Positions 17,556-25,989 of a DNA stretch of 63,400 bases are shown here, in pieces (within the stretch, counting starts at the first letter, position 1; each line of letters starts with the position of its first letter). Source of the DNA: Streptomyces sp. S3(2020) (lineage in GTDB: Bacteria > Actinomycetota > Actinomycetes > Streptomycetales > Streptomycetaceae). Where the stretch lies: positions 1-63,400 of the forward strand of contig NZ_JABERD010000032.1 of assembly GCF_013044505.1 (NCBI RefSeq). The letters run 5' to 3'. The notes under the pieces are model-generated. The model was not told where the DNA came from. It was given only the letters and a program-made list of their open reading frames with translations, and ran no database searches. The position numbers and the translations under genes were made by a program.

Positions 17556-19163
17556 TCAGAACTGCGCCTCGTACTGGGCGGGGTCGATGCGTGCCTCGAT
17601 GAGCAGCGGGCGGGTGAGACCGGCCAACCCGGCGGTGGCCTTCTCCAGTTCGCTGACCGAGGTGACCCGCACGCCGTCGCAGCCCATCGAGCCGGCGAGG
17701 GTGACCAGGTCGATGTCGTCCAGGCGGGTCGCCGTACTCGGGTAGCCGAGGGCCTGTTGTTTGAGTTCGATGCGGTTGAGGCTGCCGTCGACGAACACCA
17801 CTACTGCCAGGCGGAGTTGACGTGCGGCTGCCAACCGCAGTTCGGTGGCGGCCATCGCGAAGCCGCCGTCGCCGACCAGCGCGACGACAGGGGTCTCGCC
17901 GAGGGCGAGTTGGGCGCCGACGGCCCCGGGGAGTCCGAAGCCCATCGAGGACAGGCCGTTGCTCATGAGGACGCTCCGGGGGTGCCGGGTCTGCCAGCCC
18001 TGGCCGACGAGGAGCTTGTGGGAGCCGACGTCGCAGGTGACGACTGTCTCGTCGGGGGCGGCCGCGCGGACGACATCGATGACGTCGGTGGGGTTGAGGC
18101 GGCCGGACACCCGGCCCGCGTAGTAGGCCGTGCGGAGCCGGTCTCGGTGGGCGGCGATGTCGGTCTCGCTCCTGCGGGGTTCGCCCCGCCACCCGTCCGC
18201 AAGCCAGTCGAGGCTCGCGGAGACGTCTCCGACGACTTCGCAGTCGCTGGGGTAGATCTGGTCGGTGTTGGGCGTGGTGTCGATGTGCAGGACGGGCGTC
18301 CTGAGCGACCACGGTCTGATCAGTTCGACCGGGTCGAACCCGGCGGTGACGACGAGGTCGCTGTCGGCGAGGAAGTCCCACAGGACCTGGTTGCACGCCA
18401 TGTCGAGGACCCCGGCGAAGCAGGGGTGGTTCTCGGGGAACACCCCCTTGGCCATCGGAGACACCACGACCGGGACTCCGGCCGCCTCCGCCAGCCGGAT
18501 CAGGGCGTCGGACGCGCCGCACCTGCTCGCTCCGGCCCCCGCCAGCAGCACCGGGCGCCGGGCCGACCCGAGCAGTTCCGCGGGGTCCGGGCCGCCGGGG
18601 GCCCGGTGCACTCGTAGACCTCCGGCGGCCCCGTCCAACGGCGGCGGCGTGACCACGACATCGGACACCTGGGCGGCGAACGCCTGTGCGGAGCCCGTGA
18701 GATGGACAGCCCCGGGGCGTTCGGCGACAGACAGGCGGAGCGCCTTGCGCAGCACCGTGTCGACCGACTGCGGGTGGATCCGGCCCGCCCACTTGGTGAC
18801 CGGGGAGAACAGCAGCTTGTGGTCGACGACCTGATGGGTGATCACATCCTCGCGACCGGCATCGACCTGGCCGGAGATCGCGAGAAGTGGAACACGGTCC
18901 CAGGTGGCGGCGGCCACTCCGTTGACGATCGAGGTCGAGCCCGGCCCGAGGGTCGACAGGCACGCCCCCGGCCGCCCGGTGACCATCGCGTGAGCCTCGG
19001 CCATGAACACCGCGGTGCCTTCACGGCCGCCGAGCACGACCTCCACGTCGAGGGCGCGCATCGCCTCCATCAACTCGATGATCGGGTCGCCCGGGTAGGC
19101 GAACACACGCCCGACCCCTGCGGCTCGGAGGTGTTCGGCGACCACCGTGGCGGTGTTGCCCAT
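17556..19163 (-). CDS. Thiamine-diphosphate enzyme (acetolactate-synthase-like)
   Basis: 535 residues with the three-domain layout of the ALS/pyruvate-decarboxylase family: N-terminal Pyr domain with AYPGDPIIELM and an activating Glu (E48 in GGREGTAVF), a central domain (about 190-330), and a C-terminal PP domain with SMGFGLPGAVGAQLA and the GDGGF...N ThDP/Mg motif (GDGGFAMAATELR, then DGSLN). A true biosynthetic ALS pairs with a regulatory subunit, absent here, so a catabolic 2-oxo-acid decarboxylase or carboligase is more likely. It starts two bases after the TcuB stop. The aldehyde dehydrogenase two genes downstream would take an aldehyde product. Confidence 0.85.
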   Translation of the reverse strand: MGNTATVVAEHLRAAGVGRVFAYPGDPIIELMEAMRALDVEVVLGGREGTAVFMAEAHAMVTGRPGACLSTLGPGSTSIVNGVAAATWDRVPLLAISGQVDAGREDVITHQVVDHKLLFSPVTKWAGRIHPQSVDTVLRKALRLSVAERPGAVHLTGSAQAFAAQVSDVVVTPPPLDGAAGGLRVHRAPGGPDPAELLGSARRPVLLAGAGASRCGASDALIRLAEAAGVPVVVSPMAKGVFPENHPCFAGVLDMACNQVLWDFLADSDLVVTAGFDPVELIRPWSLRTPVLHIDTTPNTDQIYPSDCEVVGDVSASLDWLADGWRGEPRRSETDIAAHRDRLRTAYYAGRVSGRLNPTDVIDVVRAAAPDETVVTCDVGSHKLLVGQGWQTRHPRSVLMSNGLSSMGFGLPGAVGAQLALGETPVVALVGDGGFAMAATELRLAAARQLRLAVVVFVDGSLNRIELKQQALGYPSTATRLDDIDLVTLAGSMGCDGVRVTSVSELEKATAGLAGLTRPLLIEARIDPAQYEAQF

Positions 19164-19164
19164 G

Positions 19165-20196
19165 TCATCGCTCCAGGTTGTCGTGGTGAATGGACAGGGT
19201 CCGGAAGATCCCGTGCACGAACTTGGTGTACGGCGCTATCCCGAACGCGACGACGACCGCGCCGACATGCAGCAACAGCAGCGGCCCGAAGACGACCGTC
19301 TCCCGGAACAGCAGCGTGAGCATCCCGGTGGCGGCGAGCACGAGCAGCGCCCACAGGAACCCGGTCCCACCGGATCGCACCCACAGCCCGGTCCCGCCGA
19401 CGAGCATGGCGATGCCGCCGGCGCTGCCGCTGATCACAGGTACGGAGAGATAGCCGTACGGCGGATGCACGCCGAGGACGTTCTGGAGGAAGGCTGCCGA
19501 CGTGGTCGAGACGACACACAGCCCGAAGCCATAGAGCAGCACCCGGTGGTATCCGCGCCGGCCCGGCCGCTCGCAGTCCGCCCCTCCCCCGGTCATGTGT
19601 TTCAGCTGCACGGCCTGGTGGAAGGTGGTCGCCCAGACGCGCGGCCGGAAGAGGCCGGCCATGCTGCCGTGGATGTCCCGCCAGTACCGCAGCGCGGCCC
19701 AGCCGAGCATTCCGGCCGCCCAGAGGCTCGGCGCACCCACCGCGATCAGCAGCGGGGTGTGCGGGAGGATCTCGTACGGGTCGCCGGGCGTGTCTGCCAC
19801 GACGAACGGGCGGCCGGTGAACAGCCAGGAGAGCACAGCAAGTACGAGACATACGACGGTGAAGGCCAGGCCCGTCGCCCGGGGGCCCGGCTTCCGCTGC
19901 GGCCAGACGTAGCGGCGGTAGCTGTCCTGGCGTACCTCGGCGAACACCTTCGGCGGATCCACGGCGAACTGGTGCGGTGGGGCGTACATACAGGCGGTGA
20001 GGCAGTCGCCGCAGTCGTGGCAGAGGTTGGCGAGGTGCGTCATGTCCTCGCGTTTCAGGGTGGTCCGCAGCTCCAGGGCGGGCCAGACGGGGCAGTAACC
20101 GGCGCAGTAGCGACAGGAGTTGCAGATGGTGAGCTGACGCTCCGCCTCTTCGAAGAGATCACCGAAAAGGTCACCACAGAGATCATCCGAGGGCAT
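19165..20196 (-). CDS. tcuB: TcuB-like iron-sulfur/membrane electron-transfer protein
   Basis: 343 residues. The N-terminus holds two Cys clusters, CNSCRYCAGYCPVW and CHDCGDCLTACMYAPP, for two [4Fe-4S] centres. The rest has about six membrane helices with conserved His (for example RDIHGSM and QLKHMTGGGADC). This matches TcuB/CitB of tricarballylate and citrate utilisation, which reoxidises the FAD of TcuA and passes electrons to the membrane pool. It overlaps the end of the TcuA gene by 14 bp, as expected for partners. In Salmonella the third tcu gene is an MFS importer; here an ABC importer replaces it. Confidence 0.9.
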   Translation of the reverse strand: MPSDDLCGDLFGDLFEEAERQLTICNSCRYCAGYCPVWPALELRTTLKREDMTHLANLCHDCGDCLTACMYAPPHQFAVDPPKVFAEVRQDSYRRYVWPQRKPGPRATGLAFTVVCLVLAVLSWLFTGRPFVVADTPGDPYEILPHTPLLIAVGAPSLWAAGMLGWAALRYWRDIHGSMAGLFRPRVWATTFHQAVQLKHMTGGGADCERPGRRGYHRVLLYGFGLCVVSTTSAAFLQNVLGVHPPYGYLSVPVISGSAGGIAMLVGGTGLWVRSGGTGFLWALLVLAATGMLTLLFRETVVFGPLLLLHVGAVVVAFGIAPYTKFVHGIFRTLSIHHDNLER

Positions 20197-21559
20197 GTCG
20201 GGCCGCCTCCGTTCCGGCGATACGGCCCCACACGGTGCCGATAGTCATGCCAAATCCGGCGAGGTATCCGGTGGAGAGGATGTTCCCGGACATGATCTCG
20301 CCGGCGGCGAAGACGTTGCGGAAGACCCCGCCGTCCACCCGGCGGACCTGCGCCTGGTCGGTGACCGCGACGCCGAGGTAGGTGAAGGTGATGCCGGGGC
20401 GCATCGGGACCGCGAAGTAGGGCGCTGTGTCCAGACGTTGGGCCCAGTTGCTCTTGGGTGGATCGAGTCCGGCGGTGGTCCTCCCGTCGGGGTGAGCCAT
20501 GGTGAAAGGGCGGGACGGATCGACAGCCCTGTTGAAGGTGTCGACCGTCCCGGCGACCGTCCGCTTGTCCAGGTCCAGCAACTCGGCCAGTTCCTCGACG
20601 CTTTGGGCGCTGTAGGTGCCGTACATGGGAGGCAGGAAGGCTCCCTGGACCTTGGCGTCCCACAGGGCGTAGGCGATCTGGCCGGGCTGGAGGGCGATGT
20701 TGCGGCCCCAGATGGCGTAGCGCTTGGGCCAGATGTCCTCGCCCTCGTCGTAGAAGCGGCGGCCGTCCCGGTTGACCACTATGCCGAAGGGGATGGAGTC
20801 GATGCGGGTGGCGATTCCGCCGTCGTACTTCGGGCTGCGAGCGTCCACGGCGACCGCGTGGAACCCGCGTTCCTCGCCCGCTTGTCGGGCACCGGCATTC
20901 AGCAACTCCCTGAGTATGCCGCCGTCGTTGTACGCGGGTCCGCGCACGTGGAAGCCCTGGGCCGCCTCCCCCCAGTAGCGGCCAAGCCATGCGAGGTCGG
21001 CCTCGAAGCCGCCGCTGGAGCACACCACGGAGGATGCCCGCAGGCGGCGGCCGTCCTCGGTGTGGACCGCCGTGCAGGACTCGCCCTCGAACTCCAGGCG
21101 CGTGGCCTTGGTGTCGTACTCGATCGTGATTCCGCTCCGCTCGGCAGTCCGGTAGTAGGAATTGAGCAGGGCTTTGCCACCGCCGAGGAAGAAGCGGTTG
21201 GTGCGGGCGAGGTTGAGGGTGCCGGAGAGAGCGCGCTGCCAGTGGGCTCCGTGGGCGGCCATCCAGTCGGGTGCACACACAGAATGACGGATGGTCAGTT
21301 CGGCGAGCCGTTCGTCGCTCGGTCCGTCGCCGACTCCGCACAGATCCTTCCAGAGCTCAGTGAACGGGTAGGGGCCGGTGGTGAACTCGTCTCCGGTGTC
21401 ATGGGCGCATCGGATGTTGCGTGTGTGCCGGCTGTTTCCACCGCGGAAGTGGACGGGCGCGCGTTCCAGAAGCAGGACGCGGCTCCCCGCGTCGGCGGCG
21501 GTCAGCGCGCTCACGATCGCCGCGTTGCCGCCACCGATGACAAGGACATCCGCGTCCAT
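20183..21559 (-). CDS. tcuA: TcuA-like FAD-dependent tricarballylate dehydrogenase
   Basis: 458 residues. The FAD dinucleotide fold is at the N-terminus (VLVIGGGNAAIVSALTAADAG, then LLLERAP). Later come RGGNSRHTRNIR, the fumarate-reductase-type active-site region (FGIVVNRDGRRFYDEGEDIW) and the C-terminal FAD motif FAAGEIMSGNILSTGYLAGFGMTIG. TcuA oxidises tricarballylate to cis-aconitate; relatives act on other dicarboxylates and tricarboxylates. The stop of the substrate-binding-protein gene overlaps its ATG by one base (TGATG). The adjoining TcuB-like gene strongly supports the assignment, but the substrate may differ in this new context. Confidence 0.88.
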   Translation of the reverse strand: MDADVLVIGGGNAAIVSALTAADAGSRVLLLERAPVHFRGGNSRHTRNIRCAHDTGDEFTTGPYPFTELWKDLCGVGDGPSDERLAELTIRHSVCAPDWMAAHGAHWQRALSGTLNLARTNRFFLGGGKALLNSYYRTAERSGITIEYDTKATRLEFEGESCTAVHTEDGRRLRASSVVCSSGGFEADLAWLGRYWGEAAQGFHVRGPAYNDGGILRELLNAGARQAGEERGFHAVAVDARSPKYDGGIATRIDSIPFGIVVNRDGRRFYDEGEDIWPKRYAIWGRNIALQPGQIAYALWDAKVQGAFLPPMYGTYSAQSVEELAELLDLDKRTVAGTVDTFNRAVDPSRPFTMAHPDGRTTAGLDPPKSNWAQRLDTAPYFAVPMRPGITFTYLGVAVTDQAQVRRVDGGVFRNVFAAGEIMSGNILSTGYLAGFGMTIGTVWGRIAGTEAARHALG

Positions 21560-22581
21560 CAGGTGCGCAGGTCCTTCGGGACGAGTTGGTTGTAGTCGGG
21601 ATCCTTCTCGATCAGGCCGGAGGCTTTATGGAAGGCCACCGCCGCGTCGAAGGAGGAGCGTTTGAAGGCGTTGGTCTTCGGGATCTCCGATCGCAGCAGA
21701 GGCAACAGCGCGTCGAGGGTCTCGTCGGCCATGCCCTCGCGGTACGCGGCGAGGAGCTTCTTGACCTCCGCCTCGTCGCCACCGTGGATGTCCTCCTTGG
21801 CCCGTACGAGGGCCTTCTGGAAGGCGGCGATCTCCTTGGTCTTGTCCTTGAGGATGCCCGCAGTGGTGAAGAAGACGCCGTGGGAGACGTCGACCAGGTC
21901 GGGGACGTCGCCGCGGGAGGGGGAGATGTAGAGGGTGCCGACGCCGTCACCCTCCGCCTGCTGGCCGAGTGGCTGGGCGAAGGAGAGGGCGTCCACTTGG
22001 CCGTTCTTGAGCGCGCCGAGCGCGGCGGTGGGTTCGCTGCCGAGGTTGACCAGTTCGGCGTCCTTCTTCGCGTCCATCCCGCCCTGGGTGAACAGGTAGA
22101 TCACCAGCGCCTCGGTGCCACTGCCCGGCCCGGTGATGCCGATCTTCTTGCCCTTCAGGGAGGCGATCCGCTCGTCCAGGGAGGCATCGACCGCGGCACC
22201 CTCGAATTTCGTGCCGGTGACGATGTCGATGTAGTAACTGTCCACCAGGTCGGCGACCAGGCGGATGTCGTCCTCGATCTCCGAGAGTTTGAGGACGTCG
22301 GTCATGACACCGCCGCCGATCTCGATGCTGCCCGACTTGAGAGCGGCGGCCACCTTCGAGCCGTTGCCAAGGACGGGGGGCTCCGCGAACGAGACGCCCT
22401 CCTCCTTGAAGTAGCCCTTCTCGGTCGCGATGAACATGGGGAAGAAGGCGATCGATTTGCTGACCTGCCCCACGGAGAGCTTTCCGACCGCAGTGGAGGC
22501 TCCGGACTCGGCACAGCCCGCGCCGGTGACGACGACCGCTCCCGTCGCGAGCAGGCTCTTGACCAACTGCCGTCTGTTCAC
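21559..22581 (-). CDS. ABC transporter substrate-binding lipoprotein (NMT1/SsuA-like)
   Basis: 340 residues. GTG 22581 has GGAGG seven bases upstream and overlaps the permease stop. The signal peptide RRQLVKSLLATGAVVVTGAGC ends in a lipobox Cys, so the protein is a lipid-anchored binding protein. A twin-Arg lies near the start (NRRQLVK), so Tat export is possible. The body has the two-lobed NMT1/THI5/SsuA features: FFPMFIATEKGYFKEEG, IGITGPGSGTEALV, and ALSFAQPLG. Homologues bind sulfonates, nitrate, thiamine precursors or aromatic acids. Here the ligand is probably the compound consumed by the operon. Confidence 0.88.
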   Translation of the reverse strand: MNRRQLVKSLLATGAVVVTGAGCAESGASTAVGKLSVGQVSKSIAFFPMFIATEKGYFKEEGVSFAEPPVLGNGSKVAAALKSGSIEIGGGVMTDVLKLSEIEDDIRLVADLVDSYYIDIVTGTKFEGAAVDASLDERIASLKGKKIGITGPGSGTEALVIYLFTQGGMDAKKDAELVNLGSEPTAALGALKNGQVDALSFAQPLGQQAEGDGVGTLYISPSRGDVPDLVDVSHGVFFTTAGILKDKTKEIAAFQKALVRAKEDIHGGDEAEVKKLLAAYREGMADETLDALLPLLRSEIPKTNAFKRSSFDAAVAFHKASGLIEKDPDYNQLVPKDLRT

Positions 22582-23465
22582 TTCCGTACCTCCAAGGGCT
22601 TCCAGCGATTGGCTCTGCGGTCGAGTACACCGACGAGCTGGTTGAGGATGGTGGCGATGGTCCCGAGGACCACCAGGGTTGCGAAGACTCCCGCCGTGTC
22701 GAAGTTGGCGGCGGCGTCGCTGATCAGATAACCCAACCCCCGGTTGGAGGCGACGAGTTCGCCGATCACCGCGCCGATCAGCGAGTACGGCACGGCGATC
22801 TTGAGTCCGGTGAGCAGGCCCGTCATCGAGCCGGGCAGAACGACCTTGAGCACGACCTCGCGGCGGCGACCGCCCATCAGCCGTACCGCGTCGATCAGTT
22901 GGCGGTCGACCTCGCGCACGCCGACCGCAGTGTTGAGAAAGACCAGGAAGAAGACGGTCGCTGCGGCGAGCAGCACCTTCATCTGGACGCCGATGCCGAA
23001 CCAGACGATGAACAGTGGCGCCAGGGCCACCTTGGGCAGCGAGTAGAGGGCCACGACGAAGGGGTCGATGATCCGGTAGAAGGTCGGCAGCGAGGCGAGG
23101 ACAAACCCGGCCAGCGCCCCGGCAGCGGAGCCGAGGGAGAAGCCGAGGATGATCTCCTGCAGGGTGACCCAGGTGTTGGACCAGAGCAGCCCATCCCGAT
23201 GCCACTCGCCCAGCCGCTGCACGACGTGCGTCGGCCGGCTGGTGAAAGTCTCGTCGAACACCCGCCCGGCGCACAGCTGCCAGGAGACCAGCAGCACGAT
23301 GACGAAGACGAGTCGGCCGGCCCAGATGACGACGGTGCCGCCGTGTTTCTCCCACCACGTGCGGTTCAGCGGGACGGTGACGGACTGACCGATGAGCGTC
23401 CCCGCGTCCAGCGGCTCGGCCTCCATGGTCCCCGCTCCCGCCTTGTCCGCGTCGGCCGCGTTCAT
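22578..23465 (-). CDS. ABC transporter permease (SsuC/TauC-like)
   Basis: 295 residues with six predicted membrane helices and the EAA loop near VREVDRQLIDAVRLMGG...LPGSMTGLLTGLK, which contacts the ATPase. The first 40 residues are hydrophilic, as is common in this group. Start and stop both overlap neighbours (ATGA with the ATPase, GTGA with the binding protein). It forms the membrane channel of the importer serving the tcu-like operon. Confidence 0.9.
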   Translation of the reverse strand: MNAADADKAGAGTMEAEPLDAGTLIGQSVTVPLNRTWWEKHGGTVVIWAGRLVFVIVLLVSWQLCAGRVFDETFTSRPTHVVQRLGEWHRDGLLWSNTWVTLQEIILGFSLGSAAGALAGFVLASLPTFYRIIDPFVVALYSLPKVALAPLFIVWFGIGVQMKVLLAAATVFFLVFLNTAVGVREVDRQLIDAVRLMGGRRREVVLKVVLPGSMTGLLTGLKIAVPYSLIGAVIGELVASNRGLGYLISDAAANFDTAGVFATLVVLGTIATILNQLVGVLDRRANRWKPLEVRK

Positions 23466-24223
23466 CGCACCTCCCGGAGTGCCTCGGTCATCTCCTTGTG
23501 CAGAGCCACGAAGTGCGCGTCGACCCGTAGCTCGTCGGCATCGCGTGGTCTCCGCAGGTCGATCTCCCGGTCCAGGACCACCCGGCCGATCCGGCCGAGG
23601 ACCACGATCCGGTCGCCCAGCAGCAGCGCCTCCTCGATGTCATGGGTCACGAACACCACGGTCTCCCCGCTGCCCTGCCACAGCCGCAGCAGTTCGGCCT
23701 GCAGGACGGAGCGCAGCTGCGCGTCGAGGGCGCCGAACGGCTCGTCGAGCAGGAGGACTTCGGGGCCGCTGGCGAGCATCCGGGCCAGACTCGCGCGGCG
23801 TCGCATGCCGCCGGACAGCTCGCGCGGGTAGTGCCGTTCGAAGCCGGTGAGGCCGACCCGTCTGATGAGGTCCGTCGCGCGTTCCCGGCGCTCCTTCGCC
23901 GGAACTCCCCTTATCTCCATCGGCATTTCCACGTTGCGGGACACATCGCGCCACGGCATCAGGGTGTCCGACTGGGTCAGGTATCCGACCTCGGTGCGCG
24001 GGCCCGCCATCTTCTGGTCCCGGAACCTCACCTCACCGGAGGAGGGCGGTATGAGCCCGGACATCATGTTCAGCATGGTCGACTTGCCGCAGCCGCTGCG
24101 GCCGAGCACCGTGACGAACGCCCCCTCCTCGATCTCCAGGCTCAGATCGCGCAGGGCCACGATCCCCAGGTCGCCCTTGACGAACTGCTTGCTCAGGTCA
24201 CGGATCTCCAGAACGGTGGTCAT
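23462..24223 (-). CDS. ABC transporter ATP-binding protein (SsuB/TauB-like)
   Basis: 253 residues. ATG 24223 overlaps the stop of the DUF6282 gene (ATGA). It shows Walker A GRSGCGKST, Q-loop YLTQSD, signature LSGGMRRRASLARML, Walker B VLLLDEPFGALD and the H-loop VTHDIEEAL. The set is complete and ordered as in SsuB/TauB/NrtD-type importers. A longer in-frame extension to 24463 exists but lies inside the upstream gene and lacks a start signal. Confidence 0.93.
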   Translation of the reverse strand: MTTVLEIRDLSKQFVKGDLGIVALRDLSLEIEEGAFVTVLGRSGCGKSTMLNMMSGLIPPSSGEVRFRDQKMAGPRTEVGYLTQSDTLMPWRDVSRNVEMPMEIRGVPAKERRERATDLIRRVGLTGFERHYPRELSGGMRRRASLARMLASGPEVLLLDEPFGALDAQLRSVLQAELLRLWQGSGETVVFVTHDIEEALLLGDRIVVLGRIGRVVLDREIDLRRPRDADELRVDAHFVALHKEMTEALREVR

Positions 24224-25161
24224 CGGTCCTTCTCCGCCCCGACCAGCCAGCGCGTGTTGTCCACGGCCATCAGGCGCACCTCCGCCTCGGTGAAGCCGGC
24301 GGCGAGCAGCTGTTCGGCGAGCAGCGGCAGGCCGTCCTCCACCGGCGGGTTGAAGGGCTGGCCAAGATCGCTGGAGAGCACGGAGTGCTCGGCACCGACG
24401 GCCCGGATGTTCTCCAGCCACAGGTCCCAGGTGACCTTGCCGGTGTACGGCGTGGTGAAACACCGTTCCAACAGGGCTCCCTTCGCGGCGAGTCGGCGTT
24501 GGCGCTCGATACCGATGCGCTGGGAGGTGAACTCAGGGTGGGTGATGACGATCCGGCGCACCCCCTCGGCGACCGCGGCGTCCACGACGGTGTCGATCTC
24601 GTCGGCGCCGAGGTGGCCGGTGGCGAGGGTCATATCGTGGGCCGCGATCACCTGGAGCACCTGGCGGGTGACCGCGAGCATCTCGCCGTCCGGCCCGACC
24701 ACGTCGACCGGGTCGGCGGTCATGCCTGCGGCCCGCATCTCGTCCTGCAGCTGGACCCACATGGGCGGTGTCGCGCCCTCGGGACTCGCTGCCGTACAGG
24801 CGCGTTCGTTGGCGCTGTCCACGGTCGGCAGCCAGACGAACTGCGCGCCGCCGCGGCCCGCGATCTCGACGGCGATCGGGTTCATTCCGCCCACCGAGCC
24901 GTTCAGGGTGATCGCCCCGACGGCGCCGAATCCCGGTAACGCGGTGCGGACCACTTCGGCCCGCTCCGAGGTAGGTACGTAGTGCGACTTGAGGACGAAC
25001 CCGGCGAGACCGACCTCGGTGAACCGGGATGCCAGGGTCAGATCATCGACCCTGCGTTTCATCAGGTCGGGTGCGATGTGGACATGGACGTCATACGCAC
25101 CCGCAACGAGTGCGCGTGCTTCCTCGGACGGTATCGGGTGCGAGGCTAGTAGATCGGTCAC
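24220..25161 (-). CDS. DUF6282 family putative metal-dependent hydrolase
   Basis: 313 residues. I choose GTG 25161 with AGGAG six bases upstream; an extension to 25221 runs through the operator palindrome. The N-terminus has AYDVHVHIAPDL, the HxH metal site of amidohydrolase-type barrels. Further possible ligands are in FVLKSHY, TGHLGADEID, ITHPEF and SSDLGQPFNPP. I read this as a TIM-barrel hydrolase or lactonase of unknown substrate. It is the first gene of the operon, 105 bp downstream of gntR, so its product may act at entry to the pathway, for example ring or lactone opening. Confidence 0.78.
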   Translation of the reverse strand: MTDLLASHPIPSEEARALVAGAYDVHVHIAPDLMKRRVDDLTLASRFTEVGLAGFVLKSHYVPTSERAEVVRTALPGFGAVGAITLNGSVGGMNPIAVEIAGRGGAQFVWLPTVDSANERACTAASPEGATPPMWVQLQDEMRAAGMTADPVDVVGPDGEMLAVTRQVLQVIAAHDMTLATGHLGADEIDTVVDAAVAEGVRRIVITHPEFTSQRIGIERQRRLAAKGALLERCFTTPYTGKVTWDLWLENIRAVGAEHSVLSSDLGQPFNPPVEDGLPLLAEQLLAAGFTEAEVRLMAVDNTRWLVGAEKDR

Positions 25162-25191
25162 GCCGTCTCCTGTCGCCAATTTGGTGACCCG

Positions 25192-25205
25192 GATTGTTAA
25201 CAATC
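25192..25205. promoter_or_regulatory. Palindromic operator GATTGTTAACAATC in front of the catabolic operon
   Basis: A perfect 14-bp palindrome 30 bp upstream of the DUF6282 start, in the 105-bp gap after gntR. A related sequence (GGTAACAATATTGTC) occupies the gntR/dehydrogenase gap and shares the TAACAAT block. The likely ligand is the adjacent FCD-type GntR regulator. A site this close to the start would block transcription or early elongation when bound. Confidence 0.6.
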
Positions 25206-25266
25206 GATGGAGAGGCGTCAATGGGTCGCGCAGAAAGTGGTACTCACGCGGCCGTACTCACAGGTC

Positions 25267-25923
25267 TCAGCCGACCGCGCCGCGCAGCGCCCGAATCACG
25301 CTGGCGAGGTGACCGCGGGCAGTCGCCTCCGCGGCCACAGGGTCGCGATCACAGATCGCGCCGATGATCGCGAGGTGCTCGGGCAGGGAGACGTTCGGCC
25401 GACCCGGCTGCAGGGCCAGGCGGAACTGGTGCCGGACGGACTGACCGCGCAGCCGCTCGATCACCCCCTCGGCCGTAACCTGACCGCTCATCTCGACCAT
25501 GCGGCGATGCAGCCGGTTGTTCAGCACGGAGTAGTCCAGGACCGCCCCGGCGTCGACCGCCGCGACCATCCCCTCGCGGATCTCCCGCAGTTCCGCGACC
25601 TCCGCCTCCGTCACCCGCTGCGCGGCCTTCGCGGCGCAGAGCCCCTCGACCACCATCCGGATCTCCGTGATCTCGATGGCCTCGGCCAAGGACACCGCCC
25701 GCACCCGGGCACCCCGGTGCGGGATGCGCTCCACCAGACCTTCGTTGCCCAACTGGAGCAGCGCGGCCCGCACCGCGCCGCGGCTCACCGAGAACCGCTC
25801 GGAGAGATCGGCTTCCACGAGGCGCTGATCGGGCACGAAGTCCCCGCTCACAATCGCCGTTCGGATGGCCTCGACGACCGGATCGGACTCGGACGGAACC
25901 TTGCGCACAGCAGGCACCTGCAT
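25267..25923 (-). CDS. GntR-family (FadR/FCD type) transcriptional regulator
   Basis: 218 residues. I choose ATG 25923, preceded by GGAGAGGGG; a GTG four codons upstream is possible. The N-terminal winged helix contains DLSERFSVSRGAVRAALLQLGNEGLVERIPHRG, the GntR recognition helix and wing. The C-terminal all-helical FCD domain has Asp/His ligand candidates (EIRMVVEG, LNNRLHRRMVE, LPEHLAII), where a metal and a carboxylate effector usually bind. Its position at the head of the operon and opposite the DUF1932 gene, with palindromes on both sides, suggests it represses both until the substrate or an intermediate appears. Confidence 0.9.
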   Translation of the reverse strand: MQVPAVRKVPSESDPVVEAIRTAIVSGDFVPDQRLVEADLSERFSVSRGAVRAALLQLGNEGLVERIPHRGARVRAVSLAEAIEITEIRMVVEGLCAAKAAQRVTEAEVAELREIREGMVAAVDAGAVLDYSVLNNRLHRRMVEMSGQVTAEGVIERLRGQSVRHQFRLALQPGRPNVSLPEHLAIIGAICDRDPVAAEATARGHLASVIRALRGAVG

Positions 25924-25950
25924 CCCCTCTCCCACGGGACGACCACAACT

Positions 25951-25966
25951 GGTAACAATATTGTCG
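25951..25966. promoter_or_regulatory. Palindrome ACAATATTGT in the gntR/dehydrogenase divergent promoter region
   Basis: GGTAACAATATTGTCG contains a 10-bp perfect palindrome (25954-25963). The gap between the divergent starts is only 66 bp, so a protein bound here could control both genes. The TAACAAT block matches that in the 25192-25205 palindrome, supporting a common GntR regulator. Confidence 0.5.
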
Positions 25967-25989
25967 TCAACTGAGTCCGAGGAGCGCCC

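Noticed and set aside
17556..19163. Biosynthetic acetolactate synthase (ilvB)
   Set aside because: No regulatory subunit or ilvC nearby, and the gene is embedded in a catabolic operon.
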